Assembly (NCBI RefSeq): GCF_000321025.1
Contig: NZ_HE610718.1
Location: 261,196-325,195 of the forward strand
Direction of reading: 5' to 3'
Origin: Peptoniphilus senegalensis JC140
Lineage (GTDB): Bacteria > Bacillota > Clostridia > Tissierellales > Peptoniphilaceae
DNA length: 64,000 bases
Shown: in pieces, positions 20,233 to 28,998 of the stretch
How the letters are laid out: each line of letters starts with the position of its first letter
Position numbering within the stretch: position 1 is the first letter of the stretch
Notes under the pieces: model-generated
The model's input: only the letters and a program-made list of their open reading frames with translations
Database searches by the model: none
Told to the model about the DNA's origin: nothing
Program-made: the position numbers and the translations under genes

Positions 20233-20520
20233 TCAGATAGAATCAAAAAATTCTATCGGTTCTGAGTCATCAGTAAGTTTTACTATAGCCTTTTTCCATG
20301 AAGGACGTCTTCCTTGATGAACTCCTTGTCTTTTTAATTTTCCACGCATATTCATTGTATATACTTTTTCAACCTTAACGCCGAAGATTTCTTCAACAGC
20401 TGCTCTGATTTCTGGTTTAGTGACTTCCTTTGGCACTTCAAAAGTGTATTTATTTTCAGCCATCATATCCATACTTTGTTCAGTAACTAAAGGTCTTTTA
20501 ATAATGTCAAAATTATTCAT
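20233..20520 (-). CDS. rplW: 50S ribosomal protein L23
   Basis: 95 residues; it lies at the tunnel exit and docks SRP and trigger factor. [20 protein letters not shown] is the expected N-terminus. Its ATG overlaps the rplD stop by one base (TGATG), indicating coupled translation. Confidence 0.98.
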   Translation of the reverse strand: MNNFDIIKRPLVTEQSMDMMAENKYTFEVPKEVTKPEIRAAVEEIFGVKVEKVYTMNMRGKLKRQGVHQGRRPSWKKAIVKLTDDSEPIEFFDSI

Positions 20521-21143
20521 CAGTTAAAAACCTCCTCAACAACATCAAGTGCAGCCTTTGAGATAATTAGCTTGTCATATTTTAATAACTCATAAACGTT
20601 AATATCAGTAGCTCTTGATGTTTTTACACCAGCGATATTTCTTGCAGCTCTTTGAACATCTTTTTCGTCGTCATTAATAACTACAAGAGCTTTCTTGCCT
20701 GCCTTAATATCTTTTAAGATGTTTGCGAAAATCTTTGTCTTAGCTTCTTCCATTGTGAACTTGTCAACAAGAATCATTTCGCCATCTTGGAATTTACTAG
20801 TAAGAACTGATTTAAGAGCAACTCTTCTAGCTTTCTTAGGAGTTGTGTAAGAATAATCTCTTGGTTTCTTTGCGAAAACAACTCCGCCGCCTCTCCATTG
20901 AGGTGATCTAATGGAACCTTGTCTTGCACGACCTGTTCCCTTTTGTCTCCAAGGTTTTCTTCCGCCTCCACGCACTTCAGCACGAGTCTTAGCAGAGTGA
21001 GTACCTTGTCTTTTATTAGCCAAAATATTTTTAACAACTAAATAAACAGCATGAGTGCTAACAGGAGCATCAAATAGCCCTTCATTTAGTTCGACTTCTT
21101 CAACAGGATTTCCCTTAATGTCAATCATTTGAATTTTAGGCAT
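20520..21143 (-). CDS. rplD: 50S ribosomal protein L4
   Basis: 207 residues; the arginine-rich tunnel loop ([20 protein letters not shown]) reaches the constriction. In several bacteria L4 represses its own S10 operon by binding the leader RNA; a structured leader exists here, but the same control is only inferred. Confidence 0.98.
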   Translation of the reverse strand: MPKIQMIDIKGNPVEEVELNEGLFDAPVSTHAVYLVVKNILANKRQGTHSAKTRAEVRGGGRKPWRQKGTGRARQGSIRSPQWRGGGVVFAKKPRDYSYTTPKKARRVALKSVLTSKFQDGEMILVDKFTMEEAKTKIFANILKDIKAGKKALVVINDDEKDVQRAARNIAGVKTSRATDINVYELLKYDKLIISKAALDVVEEVFN

Positions 21144-21160
21144 TTCTTTACCTCCCTATC

Positions 21161-21793
21161 TTATTTAGTCATTTTAGTAGTGCTTTTAATTCTAACAGTT
21201 CCCTTCTTAGGTCCTGGAATAGCACCCTTAACTAAAATTAAATTTTTATCTGTATCTATTCTAACAATTTCAAGATTTTGAACAGTAACTCTTTCGTTAC
21301 CCATTTTCCCAGCCATTCTGTGGTTTTTGAATACTTTTCCTGGATAAGAAGCAGCACCCATACCACCTGGCATTCTGTGGAATTTAGAACCGTGAGTTTC
21401 TCTACCACGTCCAAAGTTGTGACGTTTAATGATACCAGCAGTTCCTTTACCCTTTGAAGTTCCAACAACATCAATGTGTTCTCCAACTTCAAATAAATCT
21501 ACCTTTATTTCATCTCCAAGATTGTAAGATTCTACATCGTCAGTTCTAAATTCTGAAAGATGTTTTCTATATCCTACGCCTGCCTTGTCGAAATGTCCCT
21601 TCTCAGGTTTGTTTAATTTCTTTTCTTTAACTTCATGTGTTGCAACTTGGATAGCATTGTATCCATCACTTTCAATAGTTTTCTTTTGCACAACAACATT
21701 TGGTTCTACTTCAATAACTGAGACAGGAGTGACAGTACCCTCTTCGTCAAAAATTTGGGTCATGCCAATTTTTTTACCTACTAAATATTTCAT
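21161..21793 (-). CDS. rplC: 50S ribosomal protein L3
   Basis: 210 residues; [20 protein letters not shown] and the long-loop block [20 protein letters not shown] with the usual glutamine replaced by methionine. Early assembly protein near the peptidyl transferase centre. The 58-nt gap to rpsJ is the largest within the operon. Confidence 0.98.
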   Translation of the reverse strand: MKYLVGKKIGMTQIFDEEGTVTPVSVIEVEPNVVVQKKTIESDGYNAIQVATHEVKEKKLNKPEKGHFDKAGVGYRKHLSEFRTDDVESYNLGDEIKVDLFEVGEHIDVVGTSKGKGTAGIIKRHNFGRGRETHGSKFHRMPGGMGAASYPGKVFKNHRMAGKMGNERVTVQNLEIVRIDTDKNLILVKGAIPGPKKGTVRIKSTTKMTK

Positions 21794-21851
21794 GTTGCAC
21801 CTCCTAATATTTACAGCGGACTTCTAATTAGAAGTCATATAAAGCAAAGTT

Positions 21852-22169
21852 TTAAAGTTTAATTTCTATATCTACACCAGCTGGTAGATTTAACTTCATA
21901 AGTGAATCTACAGTTTTTTGTGTAGGATTAAGAATATCAATTAGTCTTTTGTGAGTTCTTTGCTCAAATTGTTCTCTTGAATCCTTATACTTGTGTACAG
22001 CTCTTATAATTGTGATGATTTCCTTTTGTGTTGGAAGAGGAATTGGACCAGAAACTTCTGCACCACTCTTCTTTGCAGCATCAACAATTCTTAGCGCTGA
22101 ATTATCAAGTAATTCGTGATCATAAGCTTTAAGTTTAATTCTAATTTTTTGTTTGCCTTTGTTAGACAT
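21852..22169 (-). CDS. rpsJ: 30S ribosomal protein S10
   Basis: 105 residues; [20 protein letters not shown] and [20 protein letters not shown]. It also binds NusB in antitermination. First gene of the 30-gene operon, with AGGAGG at about 10 nt. No fusA/tuf genes precede it; the peroxiredoxin operon does. Confidence 0.98.
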   Translation of the reverse strand: MSNKGKQKIRIKLKAYDHELLDNSALRIVDAAKKSGAEVSGPIPLPTQKEIITIIRAVHKYKDSREQFEQRTHKRLIDILNPTQKTVDSLMKLNLPAGVDIEIKL

Positions 22170-22372
22170 ATTTACCTCCTATTCGCTAAAGCCTTACTTG
22201 CGAATGGGGTTATCGATAAACGCACCCTGGTGTGTTAACAGGTCCGTCTGAAAAAAATAACCCGCGCCCAAGTCCAGCCTGGACTTCTCTGCCATAATTA
22301 CCTTGAAACTCCTTTTTTTCGGCAAAGTTTCAAGCAACTTATGACTTCATCGCAACATTCTTTTTTAAACGC
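22170..22372 (-). promoter_or_regulatory. Structured 5' leader of the S10 operon
   Basis: About 200 nt between promoter and rpsJ, locally GC-richer than its surroundings. Visible stems: 22302-22310 with 22326-22334 (9 bp), 22270-22276 with 22280-22286 (7 bp), and around 22200-22236 a GUUA...UAAC stem enclosing a CGCAC/GUGUG stem. A run of seven U (minus strand) lies near 22252-22258. The layout suits an autoregulatory leader of the L4 type or an attenuator; which one cannot be decided by eye. Confidence 0.55.
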
Positions 22373-22378
22373 TCAGAT

Positions 22379-22407
22379 ATTATATAACAAAAAAAGTCAC
22401 TTGTAAA
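22379..22407 (-). promoter_or_regulatory. Strong sigma-A promoter of the S10 operon
   Basis: On the minus strand TTTACA (22402-22407), a 17-nt spacer and perfect TATAAT (22379-22384). A-rich DNA upstream may act as an UP element. Start near 22372. Confidence 0.8.
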
Positions 22408-22556
22408 GGAAATTTACACATTTTTTTAATTTTTTTTATTTTATTTGAGCTTACAATTAATATTTCACTTTCAAAAAATTATAAATTAATTTACAAAAAA
22501 ATTTTAATTTTTCTTACATACTTATCAATATTTTTATAAACTTTATAAATGTATAA

Positions 22557-22582
22557 AAAGTATGGTAACCAAACCATACTTT
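22557..22582 (-). terminator. Terminator of the ahpC-ahpF operon
   Basis: AAAGTATGGT and ACCATACTTT form a 10-bp stem around a 6-nt loop; on the minus strand a U-rich tract follows. It lies 16 nt after the ahpF stop. Confidence 0.8.
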
Positions 22583-22598
22583 ATCAAATCTATTTTAA

Positions 22599-24116
22599 TT
22601 ATTTTGTCATTAGGTAATTGTATGCGCCAAGGGCAGCTGTTGCACCTGATCCCTCTGCAATTACAATTTGTTTGAAGGTTGAGTTAGTGCAGTCTCCTGC
22701 CCCATAAATTCCTTCAATATTTGTTGCTCCTATATTATCAACAATAATTTCTCCACGTGGATTCTTTTCGATGTTGTTTATCCATTCTGTCATAGGCACA
22801 AGCCCAACTTGAATAAAACACCCATCAGTTTTTTCTTCTATTATCTCTCCAGAAACTCTATCCTTGTAAGAAATCTTTTCTAAAACTTTTTCTCCATATA
22901 ATCCCTGTGTCTCTGCATTAGTTACAACTTTTACATTTTTAAATTCTTTTAATTTTTCTTGCAAGACTAAGTCTGCTTTCAATTCTGGTAAAAATTCTAA
23001 AACTAAAACTTCACTTGCAATACTTGCCATATCAATGGCAGCTTCAATTCCTGAGTTGCCTCCTCCAATTACAGTAACTTTTTTATTTTTAAATAAAGGT
23101 CCATCGCAATGTGTGCAGTATGCTACTCCCTTGTTTCTAAATTCTATTTCTCCAGGCACTCCAATTAATCTCCACTTTGCACCAGTTGCTATTATAACAG
23201 TCTTTGCAGAAAGTTCTCCTCTGTCTGTTATAAGTTTTATAGGACTACCTTCAACTATATCTGTGACCAAAATTTTATCCATAACTTCAACATTGTACTT
23301 ATCCAAATGTTTCTTTACTTCTTCCATAAATTTTGGACCTTCAGTATATGCTAACCCAGTTATATTTTCTATTCCAAGAGTTTCTTTTACTTGTCCACCA
23401 AATTCTTTGGCAACTATAGCTGTCTTTATTCCCTTTCTTGCCCCATAAATTGCCGCCGTTGCTCCTGCTGGGCCTCCTCCAATTACCAACATATCATATA
23501 GGGGTTTCTTTTCTAATTCCAAATCAATTTTTTCATCGCTTATCTTGTCTAAAATTTCATCAATAGAAATTTTTCCACTATTAAATACTTCCCCATTTAG
23601 ATAAGTTGTCGGTACAGCTAGTATTCCAAGTTCATCAACATATTCTCTAAAAACAGCACCATCAATCATACTGTGCTTAATTTTTGGATTTAATACAGAC
23701 ATAATATTGAGTCCTTGTACAACTTCAGGACAATTATGACAACTAAGACTTATAATAGTTTCAAAGTTCAAGTCTTCTTCAATTGACTTAATTCTATTTT
23801 TTGTCACTTCATCAAGCTTAGGTGCCCTTCCGCCAACTTGTAGCACTGCCAAAATAAAAGATTCAAATTCATGCCATAAAGGTATTCCAGCAAAAGTTAT
23901 TCCCTCTACATCTTCTGAGGAAAGGCTAAAGCTTGGAGTAAATTTTAATTTTTTATTTTCTAGTTTTAATTTGTCTGATAGTTTTAAAAGCTCGTCTATA
24001 AATTCCTTCAAGCTTTTTGAATCTTCAGAATCATCAAGGCTAATAGAAATTACAACTTCTTTTTCAAGAAGTTGCAAATAATCTTTTACTTGATTTTTTA
24101 AATTTGAATCTAACAT
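22599..24116 (-). CDS. ahpF: Alkyl hydroperoxide reductase subunit F (flavin disulfide reductase)
   Basis: 505-residue flavoprotein passing electrons from NAD(P)H to AhpC. The N-terminal part (about 1-190) is the double thioredoxin-like domain with the CHNC centre; then come the FAD-binding GGGPAGATAAIYGARKGI, the redox-active CTHC in the thioredoxin-reductase-like part, a second GGGNSGIEAAIDMA for the nicotinamide cofactor and the C-terminal IYGAGDCTN. It shares one base with ahpC (TAATG), so the two are translationally coupled. Confidence 0.93.
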   Translation of the reverse strand: MLDSNLKNQVKDYLQLLEKEVVISISLDDSEDSKSLKEFIDELLKLSDKLKLENKKLKFTPSFSLSSEDVEGITFAGIPLWHEFESFILAVLQVGGRAPKLDEVTKNRIKSIEEDLNFETIISLSCHNCPEVVQGLNIMSVLNPKIKHSMIDGAVFREYVDELGILAVPTTYLNGEVFNSGKISIDEILDKISDEKIDLELEKKPLYDMLVIGGGPAGATAAIYGARKGIKTAIVAKEFGGQVKETLGIENITGLAYTEGPKFMEEVKKHLDKYNVEVMDKILVTDIVEGSPIKLITDRGELSAKTVIIATGAKWRLIGVPGEIEFRNKGVAYCTHCDGPLFKNKKVTVIGGGNSGIEAAIDMASIASEVLVLEFLPELKADLVLQEKLKEFKNVKVVTNAETQGLYGEKVLEKISYKDRVSGEIIEEKTDGCFIQVGLVPMTEWINNIEKNPRGEIIVDNIGATNIEGIYGAGDCTNSTFKQIVIAEGSGATAALGAYNYLMTK

Positions 24117-24685
24117 TAAATTTTACCAACTAAGTCTAACCCTGGAGTTAGAGTTTCTCCTGATTCTTTCCATTTTGCAGGGCATACTTGTCCAGGATTA
24201 TTTCTTACAAATTGTCCAGCACGAATTTTGTCATAAACTTGACTTGCATCACGGCCTATTCCATCAGCATTTACTTCCACAGTTTGAATAATTCCATCTG
24301 GATCTATAACAAAAGTTGCTCTTTGTGCAAGACCAGCCTCTTCATCAAGTACATCAAAATCTCTTGCAATTGACTTATGTGGGTCAGCTAACATTGTGAA
24401 CTCAAGCTTACTAATAGCTTCAGAGTGGTCATGCCATGCCTTATGAACGAAGTGAGTGTCAGTTGACATAGAGTAAACTTCTGCACCAAGTTCCATAAGC
24501 TTTTTATATTGCTCCTGCATATCCTCTAACTCTGTTGGACATACAAAAGTAAAATCAGCAGGATAAAACATCAACACTGTCCATTTCCCTTCAAAATCTT
24601 TATTTGAAATTTCTACAAATTCTTCTCTCTTTGGATTGTATCCATTTGTTTTAAATTCAGGTATTTTCTTTCCTATTTGTGACAT
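24116..24685 (-). CDS. ahpC: Peroxiredoxin AhpC
   Basis: 189-residue typical 2-Cys peroxiredoxin reducing H2O2 and organic peroxides. The peroxidatic cysteine is in [12 protein letters not shown] (near residue 49) and the resolving cysteine in [10 protein letters not shown] (near 169). AGGAGG precedes the start. It is the first gene of the pair; I found no clear PerR-type box upstream, although the region is AT-rich. Confidence 0.96.
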   Translation of the reverse strand: MSQIGKKIPEFKTNGYNPKREEFVEISNKDFEGKWTVLMFYPADFTFVCPTELEDMQEQYKKLMELGAEVYSMSTDTHFVHKAWHDHSEAISKLEFTMLADPHKSIARDFDVLDEEAGLAQRATFVIDPDGIIQTVEVNADGIGRDASQVYDKIRAGQFVRNNPGQVCPAKWKESGETLTPGLDLVGKI

Positions 24686-24832
24686 ATTGTCCTCCTTTAA
24701 TTTAATATTCCAAGTTTAACAACTTGTTGAAGATTTATACCCTCTGAAATTAGATTTACTTTAAAAATATTCATCAGTTCTTTAAATATATTACTGTCTT
24801 TATAGCTTTTATTATTTTAATTTTACAAACAA

Positions 24833-24854
24833 AAAAGAGCCAAATGGCTCTTTT
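24833..24854 (-). terminator. Terminator of the adh-G3E GTPase operon
   Basis: AAAAGAGCC (24833-24841) pairs with GGCTCTTTT (24846-24854) around AAAT, with T-rich sequence on the minus-strand side. It touches the stop codon of the GTPase gene. Confidence 0.85.
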
Positions 24855-25742
24855 CTAATTTTTATTTTCAAAAAGTATATCAAAGGATTTCTTTTCTAAA
24901 TTCTTTCCTATAAATATTAGAGAATTTGTAAAGGATTCTCCTTCATATTTTTCTACAGAAAATTTATTATCTACAACATCGACTCTGACTTTTTTATCTT
25001 CTACCTTTACAAGACCCTTGGCTCTAATTAATTTACCAAATCTATTTTGGCAAACTGCATTAAAATTTGTTCCAAGTTCATTAAAGTCTTTAAAATTTAC
25101 ATTTTCATATACAAAATTGTCAAGATGAAGGTGCTTATATTCCCCTCTTATTAATAAATCTTTATTAAACTTACCTATAAGAGAATCCCAGCCCTCTTTG
25201 TCAAAATCATTATAATGAGTGGCAAAAACTTTTGCCTTTGTTAATTGCTCAAGTTTTTTTACTTCAGCATCAATCTTTTCTGCACTGATATTTTCAGTTT
25301 TCGATAATAGTATATAGGAAGAGTTTTTGATTTGATCAAGGAAAAGTTCTTTATATTCTCCCATAATCTTATCAAGGCTGTAATAATCAACTATAGCTAT
25401 TGGGCTTAAAATTTCTATCTTCTCATATTGAATTGAACTTATGTTATCAATTATCTTAGAAAGATAACCTAAGCCCGTTGGCTCTATTATCAAATAATCT
25501 GGATTAATTGTATTTTCTATACTAATAACCGTCGTCGCAAAATCTTTTTGCTTTGAACAACAAATACAACCTTCCTCTAATGACAAAATTTCTTTTCCTG
25601 TACTTTTCAAAATATCAGAATCAACATTTGCCTTGGCATAATCATTTTCAAGAATAGCTACATTATCCAATTTTTTTGACAACTTTTCTATAAAGGTCGT
25701 CTTACCGCTTCCCAAAAATCCCGATACTATTATTACTTTCAT
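24855..25742 (-). CDS. G3E-family GTPase (CobW/COG0523), putative metallochaperone
   Basis: 295 residues. The P-loop GFLGSGKTT is at residues 8-16, EEGCICCSKQ gives the CxCC metal-binding motif of COG0523 proteins, and LIIEPTGLG is the G3 region. The usual NKxD guanine motif reads SKTE, a variation known in the family. The C-terminal CobW_C part (about 205-285) is short and lacks a histidine-rich tail. COG0523 members insert zinc, cobalt or nickel into client enzymes. The gene starts immediately after the zinc alcohol dehydrogenase stop, which suggests, but does not prove, that this enzyme is the client. Confidence 0.85.
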   Translation of the reverse strand: MKVIIVSGFLGSGKTTFIEKLSKKLDNVAILENDYAKANVDSDILKSTGKEILSLEEGCICCSKQKDFATTVISIENTINPDYLIIEPTGLGYLSKIIDNISSIQYEKIEILSPIAIVDYYSLDKIMGEYKELFLDQIKNSSYILLSKTENISAEKIDAEVKKLEQLTKAKVFATHYNDFDKEGWDSLIGKFNKDLLIRGEYKHLHLDNFVYENVNFKDFNELGTNFNAVCQNRFGKLIRAKGLVKVEDKKVRVDVVDNKFSVEKYEGESFTNSLIFIGKNLEKKSFDILFENKN

Positions 25743-26819
25743 CTAATCTTCCATTAAGTCTTCTGCCACAATTACAACTGGCTTAATTAAATCCCTTGGT
25801 TTGTCTTTCATTAGATATAAAGCTTCTTCAACTTTATCAAATCCCTTTAACTTGTGAGTAACAAGCCTTGAAAGGTCTAACTTTCCACAAGAAACAAGTT
25901 TAGCTAACTTTTCCATTCTAAGTCTTCCGCCAGGAGTAAGTCCTCCATTAATTGCCTTGTGTCCCATTCCAACTCCCCATTCAACTCTAGGGATCTTGAT
26001 ATATTCTCCACCATCAAGGTAGTTTACATTTCCTATTTTTGCGCCTGGTTTCATAGCTTTGATTGCTTCTTCAAAAGTATCAACTGTTCCACCTGCAATA
26101 ATTACTCTGTCAACTCCCTTATTATTTGTAAGTTTTAAAACTTGTTCAGAAATTGAGCCGTCTTTATAAGAAATTATATCTGTTGCTCCATAAAATTTAG
26201 CAGCTTCAACGCAATTTGGACGAGTTCCAACTGCATAAATTCTACTTGCTCCTCTTAGATTAGCTCCTGCAACTGACATTAGACCAACAGGTCCAATTCC
26301 AATTACTAAAACTTCATCTCCAAATTGAACATCAGCTTGCTCAACTCCGTGAAAACCTGTAGTAACCATATCAGATAACATTGGTGCCAAAACTGGATCT
26401 ACACCCTCTGGAATTAAAGCAAGATTTGCATCAGCATCATTTACATGGAATAATTCTCCAAAAACTCCATCTTTAAAATTTGAAAATTTCCATCCAGCAA
26501 GCATTCCGCCTGAATGCATAGGAAAACCTGCTTGACTTTCAAGTGATGACCAATCTGGAGTAATAGCTGGAACTAAAACTCTATCGCCTGGTTTAAAATC
26601 TTTAACCAATTCTCCAACTTTTACAATTTCTCCAGCGGCTTCATGACCTAAAATCATGTCATGTCTATCTCCAATAGCTCCTTCCCAAACTGTGTGAATA
26701 TCAGAACTACATGGAGCTAAAGCTATAGGCTTAACAAGTGCATCTAGCGGTCCCATTTCTGGTTCCGGTTTTTCAATCCAACCTGTCTTACCAATTCCTA
26801 ACATTGCAAAACCTTTCAT
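25743..26819 (-). CDS. adh: Zinc-dependent NADP-type secondary alcohol dehydrogenase
   Basis: 358 residues, closely similar along its length, as I recall it, to the isopropanol dehydrogenases of Clostridium beijerinckii and Thermoanaerobacter. It starts MKGFAMLGI; the zinc ligands Cys37 (ALAPCSSDIH), His59-Glu60 (ILGHEAAGE) and Asp150 (LSDMVTTGFHG) are all there. The dinucleotide motif is GIGPVGLM followed by a GTRPNC segment of the NADP type. It interconverts ketones such as acetone and secondary alcohols. AGGAGG precedes the ATG, and a near-consensus promoter lies about 40 nt further up. The G3E GTPase follows without a gap. Confidence 0.92.
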   Translation of the reverse strand: MKGFAMLGIGKTGWIEKPEPEMGPLDALVKPIALAPCSSDIHTVWEGAIGDRHDMILGHEAAGEIVKVGELVKDFKPGDRVLVPAITPDWSSLESQAGFPMHSGGMLAGWKFSNFKDGVFGELFHVNDADANLALIPEGVDPVLAPMLSDMVTTGFHGVEQADVQFGDEVLVIGIGPVGLMSVAGANLRGASRIYAVGTRPNCVEAAKFYGATDIISYKDGSISEQVLKLTNNKGVDRVIIAGGTVDTFEEAIKAMKPGAKIGNVNYLDGGEYIKIPRVEWGVGMGHKAINGGLTPGGRLRMEKLAKLVSCGKLDLSRLVTHKLKGFDKVEEALYLMKDKPRDLIKPVVIVAEDLMED

Positions 26820-26859
26820 AGGTTCCTCCTTATTATTATTTTTTTATTGTTACCATTAA

Positions 26860-26888
26860 ATTTTATTTAATTTTTTTATTCTTGTCAA
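26860..26888 (-). promoter_or_regulatory. Sigma-A promoter of adh and the G3E GTPase gene
   Basis: On the minus strand a perfect TTGACA (26883-26888), a 17-nt spacer and TAAAAT (26860-26865). The start falls about 30 nt before the adh ATG. Confidence 0.75.
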
Positions 26889-26986
26889 CGCTTTATCTCG
26901 TTGTTCTTCTAATTTAATTTCTCGTGAAATAGAACTATTAAATCGCCATATATTCATATCCTTTTAAGTTTAATCTATTGACAAGG

Positions 26987-27118
26987 TTAAAAGCATCTTA
27001 TATTGAGTTTTCTTTTAACTCCGTGCTCAATATTTTTTGGGAATACAATTTGTTCTCCCTCTTTAATATCATAAGTTTTATATCCAACACTAATTTTCTT
27101 AGAAATTGTATGCAACTT
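26987..27118 (-). pseudogene. Cupin C-terminal remnant
   Basis: A minus-strand frame of 43 codons ends at 26987-26989. It contains VGYKTYDIKEGEQIVFPKNI followed by EHGV, the pattern of the second half of a small cupin (G...EGE...P..I.H.V). No credible start or N-terminal half exists; stops lie just upstream. It sits 51 nt after the ABC ATPase stop, so it may once have been the last gene of that operon. The rest of 26889-27169 is AT-rich and shows nothing else. Confidence 0.4.
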
Positions 27119-27169
27119 TTATATATATTAGTTCTCCTTCAAGTAACCTTTTATTTTTATCAATTTTTA

Positions 27170-27973
27170 TCAATGTTTCTCATTTTTACCTACTATACTT
27201 ATTGGAATTATACTTTTATATTCCTTTTCTCCTATTATTGTACTATTTATTGCCACATCTACAGAAAAAGATTTTTTTAAATTTTCTCTATTTAATACTT
27301 CCCTCGTCTCTCCAAACTTATAAGATTTATCGTAATTTAACAGAAGACATTTGTTGGAAATTTTTATGGCGTGCTCTGGATAGTGGGTGTTCATGACAAT
27401 AATCACTCCACTTGCAGAAAGTTTTTTTATTAAATCTAAAATAATAATTTGATTTTTGTAATCTAGACCACTTTCTGGCTCATCTAAAATAATTATTTTT
27501 GGCTCTTTCACAAGACTCCTGCCTATTAAAACCATTTGCAGCTCGCCACCGCTCATTTCATTGGCATTTTTATCAGAAAGACCCTCTATTCCTATCATCT
27601 TCATAACTTCCCTTGCCCTCGCAATATCCTTTTGACTAGGCCTTTCAAAAATATTCATAGAAGACCTTGACCCAAAGAGGACCATTTCAAAGCCTGTATA
27701 GGAAAAGGAAAAATTTCTCTTTTGTGGAATGTAGGAAATATTTGACCACAGCTCTCCTTCTCTCATAGCAAAAATCTTTTTGTCATCAATAAAAGTCTCG
27801 CCTCTAGTCCAAGGAAGAAGTCCAGTCAAGCACTTTATGAGAGTTGTCTTTCCCACTCCATTAGGCCCAAGGATTGAAAGAATATCAGAGTCTGCTAGAG
27901 AAAAATTTATGTCCTCTAAAATATAATCAGTCTTTTTAAATTTAAAAAAACCCTTAGTAACTTCTAACTTCAT
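27170..27973 (-). CDS. ABC transporter ATPase, FecE/FepC type
   Basis: 267 residues. Walker A GPNGVGKTT (about residues 36-44), the Q-loop in ISYIPQKRNF, the signature MSGGELQ and Walker B IIILDEPESGLD are intact, with the switch His in MNTHYPEH. It energises uptake through the permease encoded directly upstream, which it overlaps by 4 nt (ATGA). Confidence 0.93.
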   Translation of the reverse strand: MKLEVTKGFFKFKKTDYILEDINFSLADSDILSILGPNGVGKTTLIKCLTGLLPWTRGETFIDDKKIFAMREGELWSNISYIPQKRNFSFSYTGFEMVLFGSRSSMNIFERPSQKDIARAREVMKMIGIEGLSDKNANEMSGGELQMVLIGRSLVKEPKIIILDEPESGLDYKNQIIILDLIKKLSASGVIIVMNTHYPEHAIKISNKCLLLNYDKSYKFGETREVLNRENLKKSFSVDVAINSTIIGEKEYKSIIPISIVGKNEKH

Positions 27974-28998
27974 CTAAATATTCCTCCAGATTTTCTCATA
28001 AGCATTATAAAAATTGGTGCTCCAATAATTGCAGTAAGAATTGAAATTGGAAGCTCAATTACTGAAACAGTCCTTGAGAAAGCTTCTATTAAGACCATAA
28101 AGGCTGCTCCAAAACTTATGCCAAAGGGCAGGGTGTATAAATTATTTGCACCAACTATCATGCGGACAAGATGCGGAATAATTAAACCAATCCACCCAAT
28201 TTGCCCGCAAATGGAGACGCTAGATGCAGTTATTATTGTAGATGCAAGAATAAAAATTAATCTCGTCTTCTTTACGTCTATACCAAGGGAAATTGCCTCT
28301 TCCTCTGAAAGAGACAAGAGGTTTAACCTCCATCTCATTTTATAAATTACAAAAATAGAAATTATAATGAGAGGTCCTGCCAAGGCTAAGTTTTTGTAAG
28401 ATGTCCTTCCAAAGCTTCCCATTAACCAATAAGTAATTTGCGGCAGCTTATCCATGGGGTCAGCTGTGTATTTTAATAGGGAGCTAAAGGCATTGGCAAG
28501 AGAGGATACAATAATCCCAGCCAAGACTAGCATAACAATGGAGGACTCATCTCGCTTCACAAGGTTTATTGTGATAAAAATTGAAATCAAACCTGTTATT
28601 AGAGCAATTATTTGAATACCCATTGTGCCAAGAGAAAGTAAAATCCCAATAATTGCCCCAAGGCTTGATGCACTTGTAACTCCAAGTATATCTGGTGTAG
28701 CAAGTGGATTTGAGAAAAGAGCTTGAAAGGCAAGACCTGCACAAGTTAATCCTGCGCCCACTATTAAGGCAGTGAGAATTCTTGGCAGCCTTATCTTAAA
28801 AATTAAGGACTCCATCATAGGGTCCAAGTCTCTTCTTAATATGTAATTTTTAAATAAATTTATTATTTCAGAAATATTTATATTCATCCTGCCCATAGAA
28901 AGTGCAAGGAGTGCACAGACTATGGGAAGAATGAACAAAATAAGATAGGCATAGAGATGAACTTTTCCATCATCTCTTATGCAATATTTTTTTATCAT
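27970..28998 (-). CDS. FecCD-type ABC transporter permease
   Basis: 342 residues with about nine or ten membrane segments. RLPRILTALIVGAGLTCAGL near residue 70 and GWIGLIIPHLVRMIVG near residue 270 (coupling region) are family marks. The family imports iron-siderophores, haem or corrinoids. It overlaps both neighbours by 4 nt, so the three genes are one translational unit. Confidence 0.93.
   Translation of the reverse strand: MIKKYCIRDDGKVHLYAYLILFILPIVCALLALSMGRMNINISEIINLFKNYILRRDLDPMMESLIFKIRLPRILTALIVGAGLTCAGLAFQALFSNPLATPDILGVTSASSLGAIIGILLSLGTMGIQIIALITGLISIFITINLVKRDESSIVMLVLAGIIVSSLANAFSSLLKYTADPMDKLPQITYWLMGSFGRTSYKNLALAGPLIIISIFVIYKMRWRLNLLSLSEEEAISLGIDVKKTRLIFILASTIITASSVSICGQIGWIGLIIPHLVRMIVGANNLYTLPFGISFGAAFMVLIEAFSRTVSVIELPISILTAIIGAPIFIMLMRKSGGIFR

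Noticed and set aside
24686-24832. PerR box upstream of ahpC
   Set aside because: No TTATAAT-N-ATTATAA-like palindrome was found; only general AT-richness.
27106-27396. Hydrophobic plus-strand frames around the end of the ABC ATPase gene
   Set aside because: They run antisense to the ATPase and AT-rich intergenic DNA; the hydrophobicity follows from T-rich codons.
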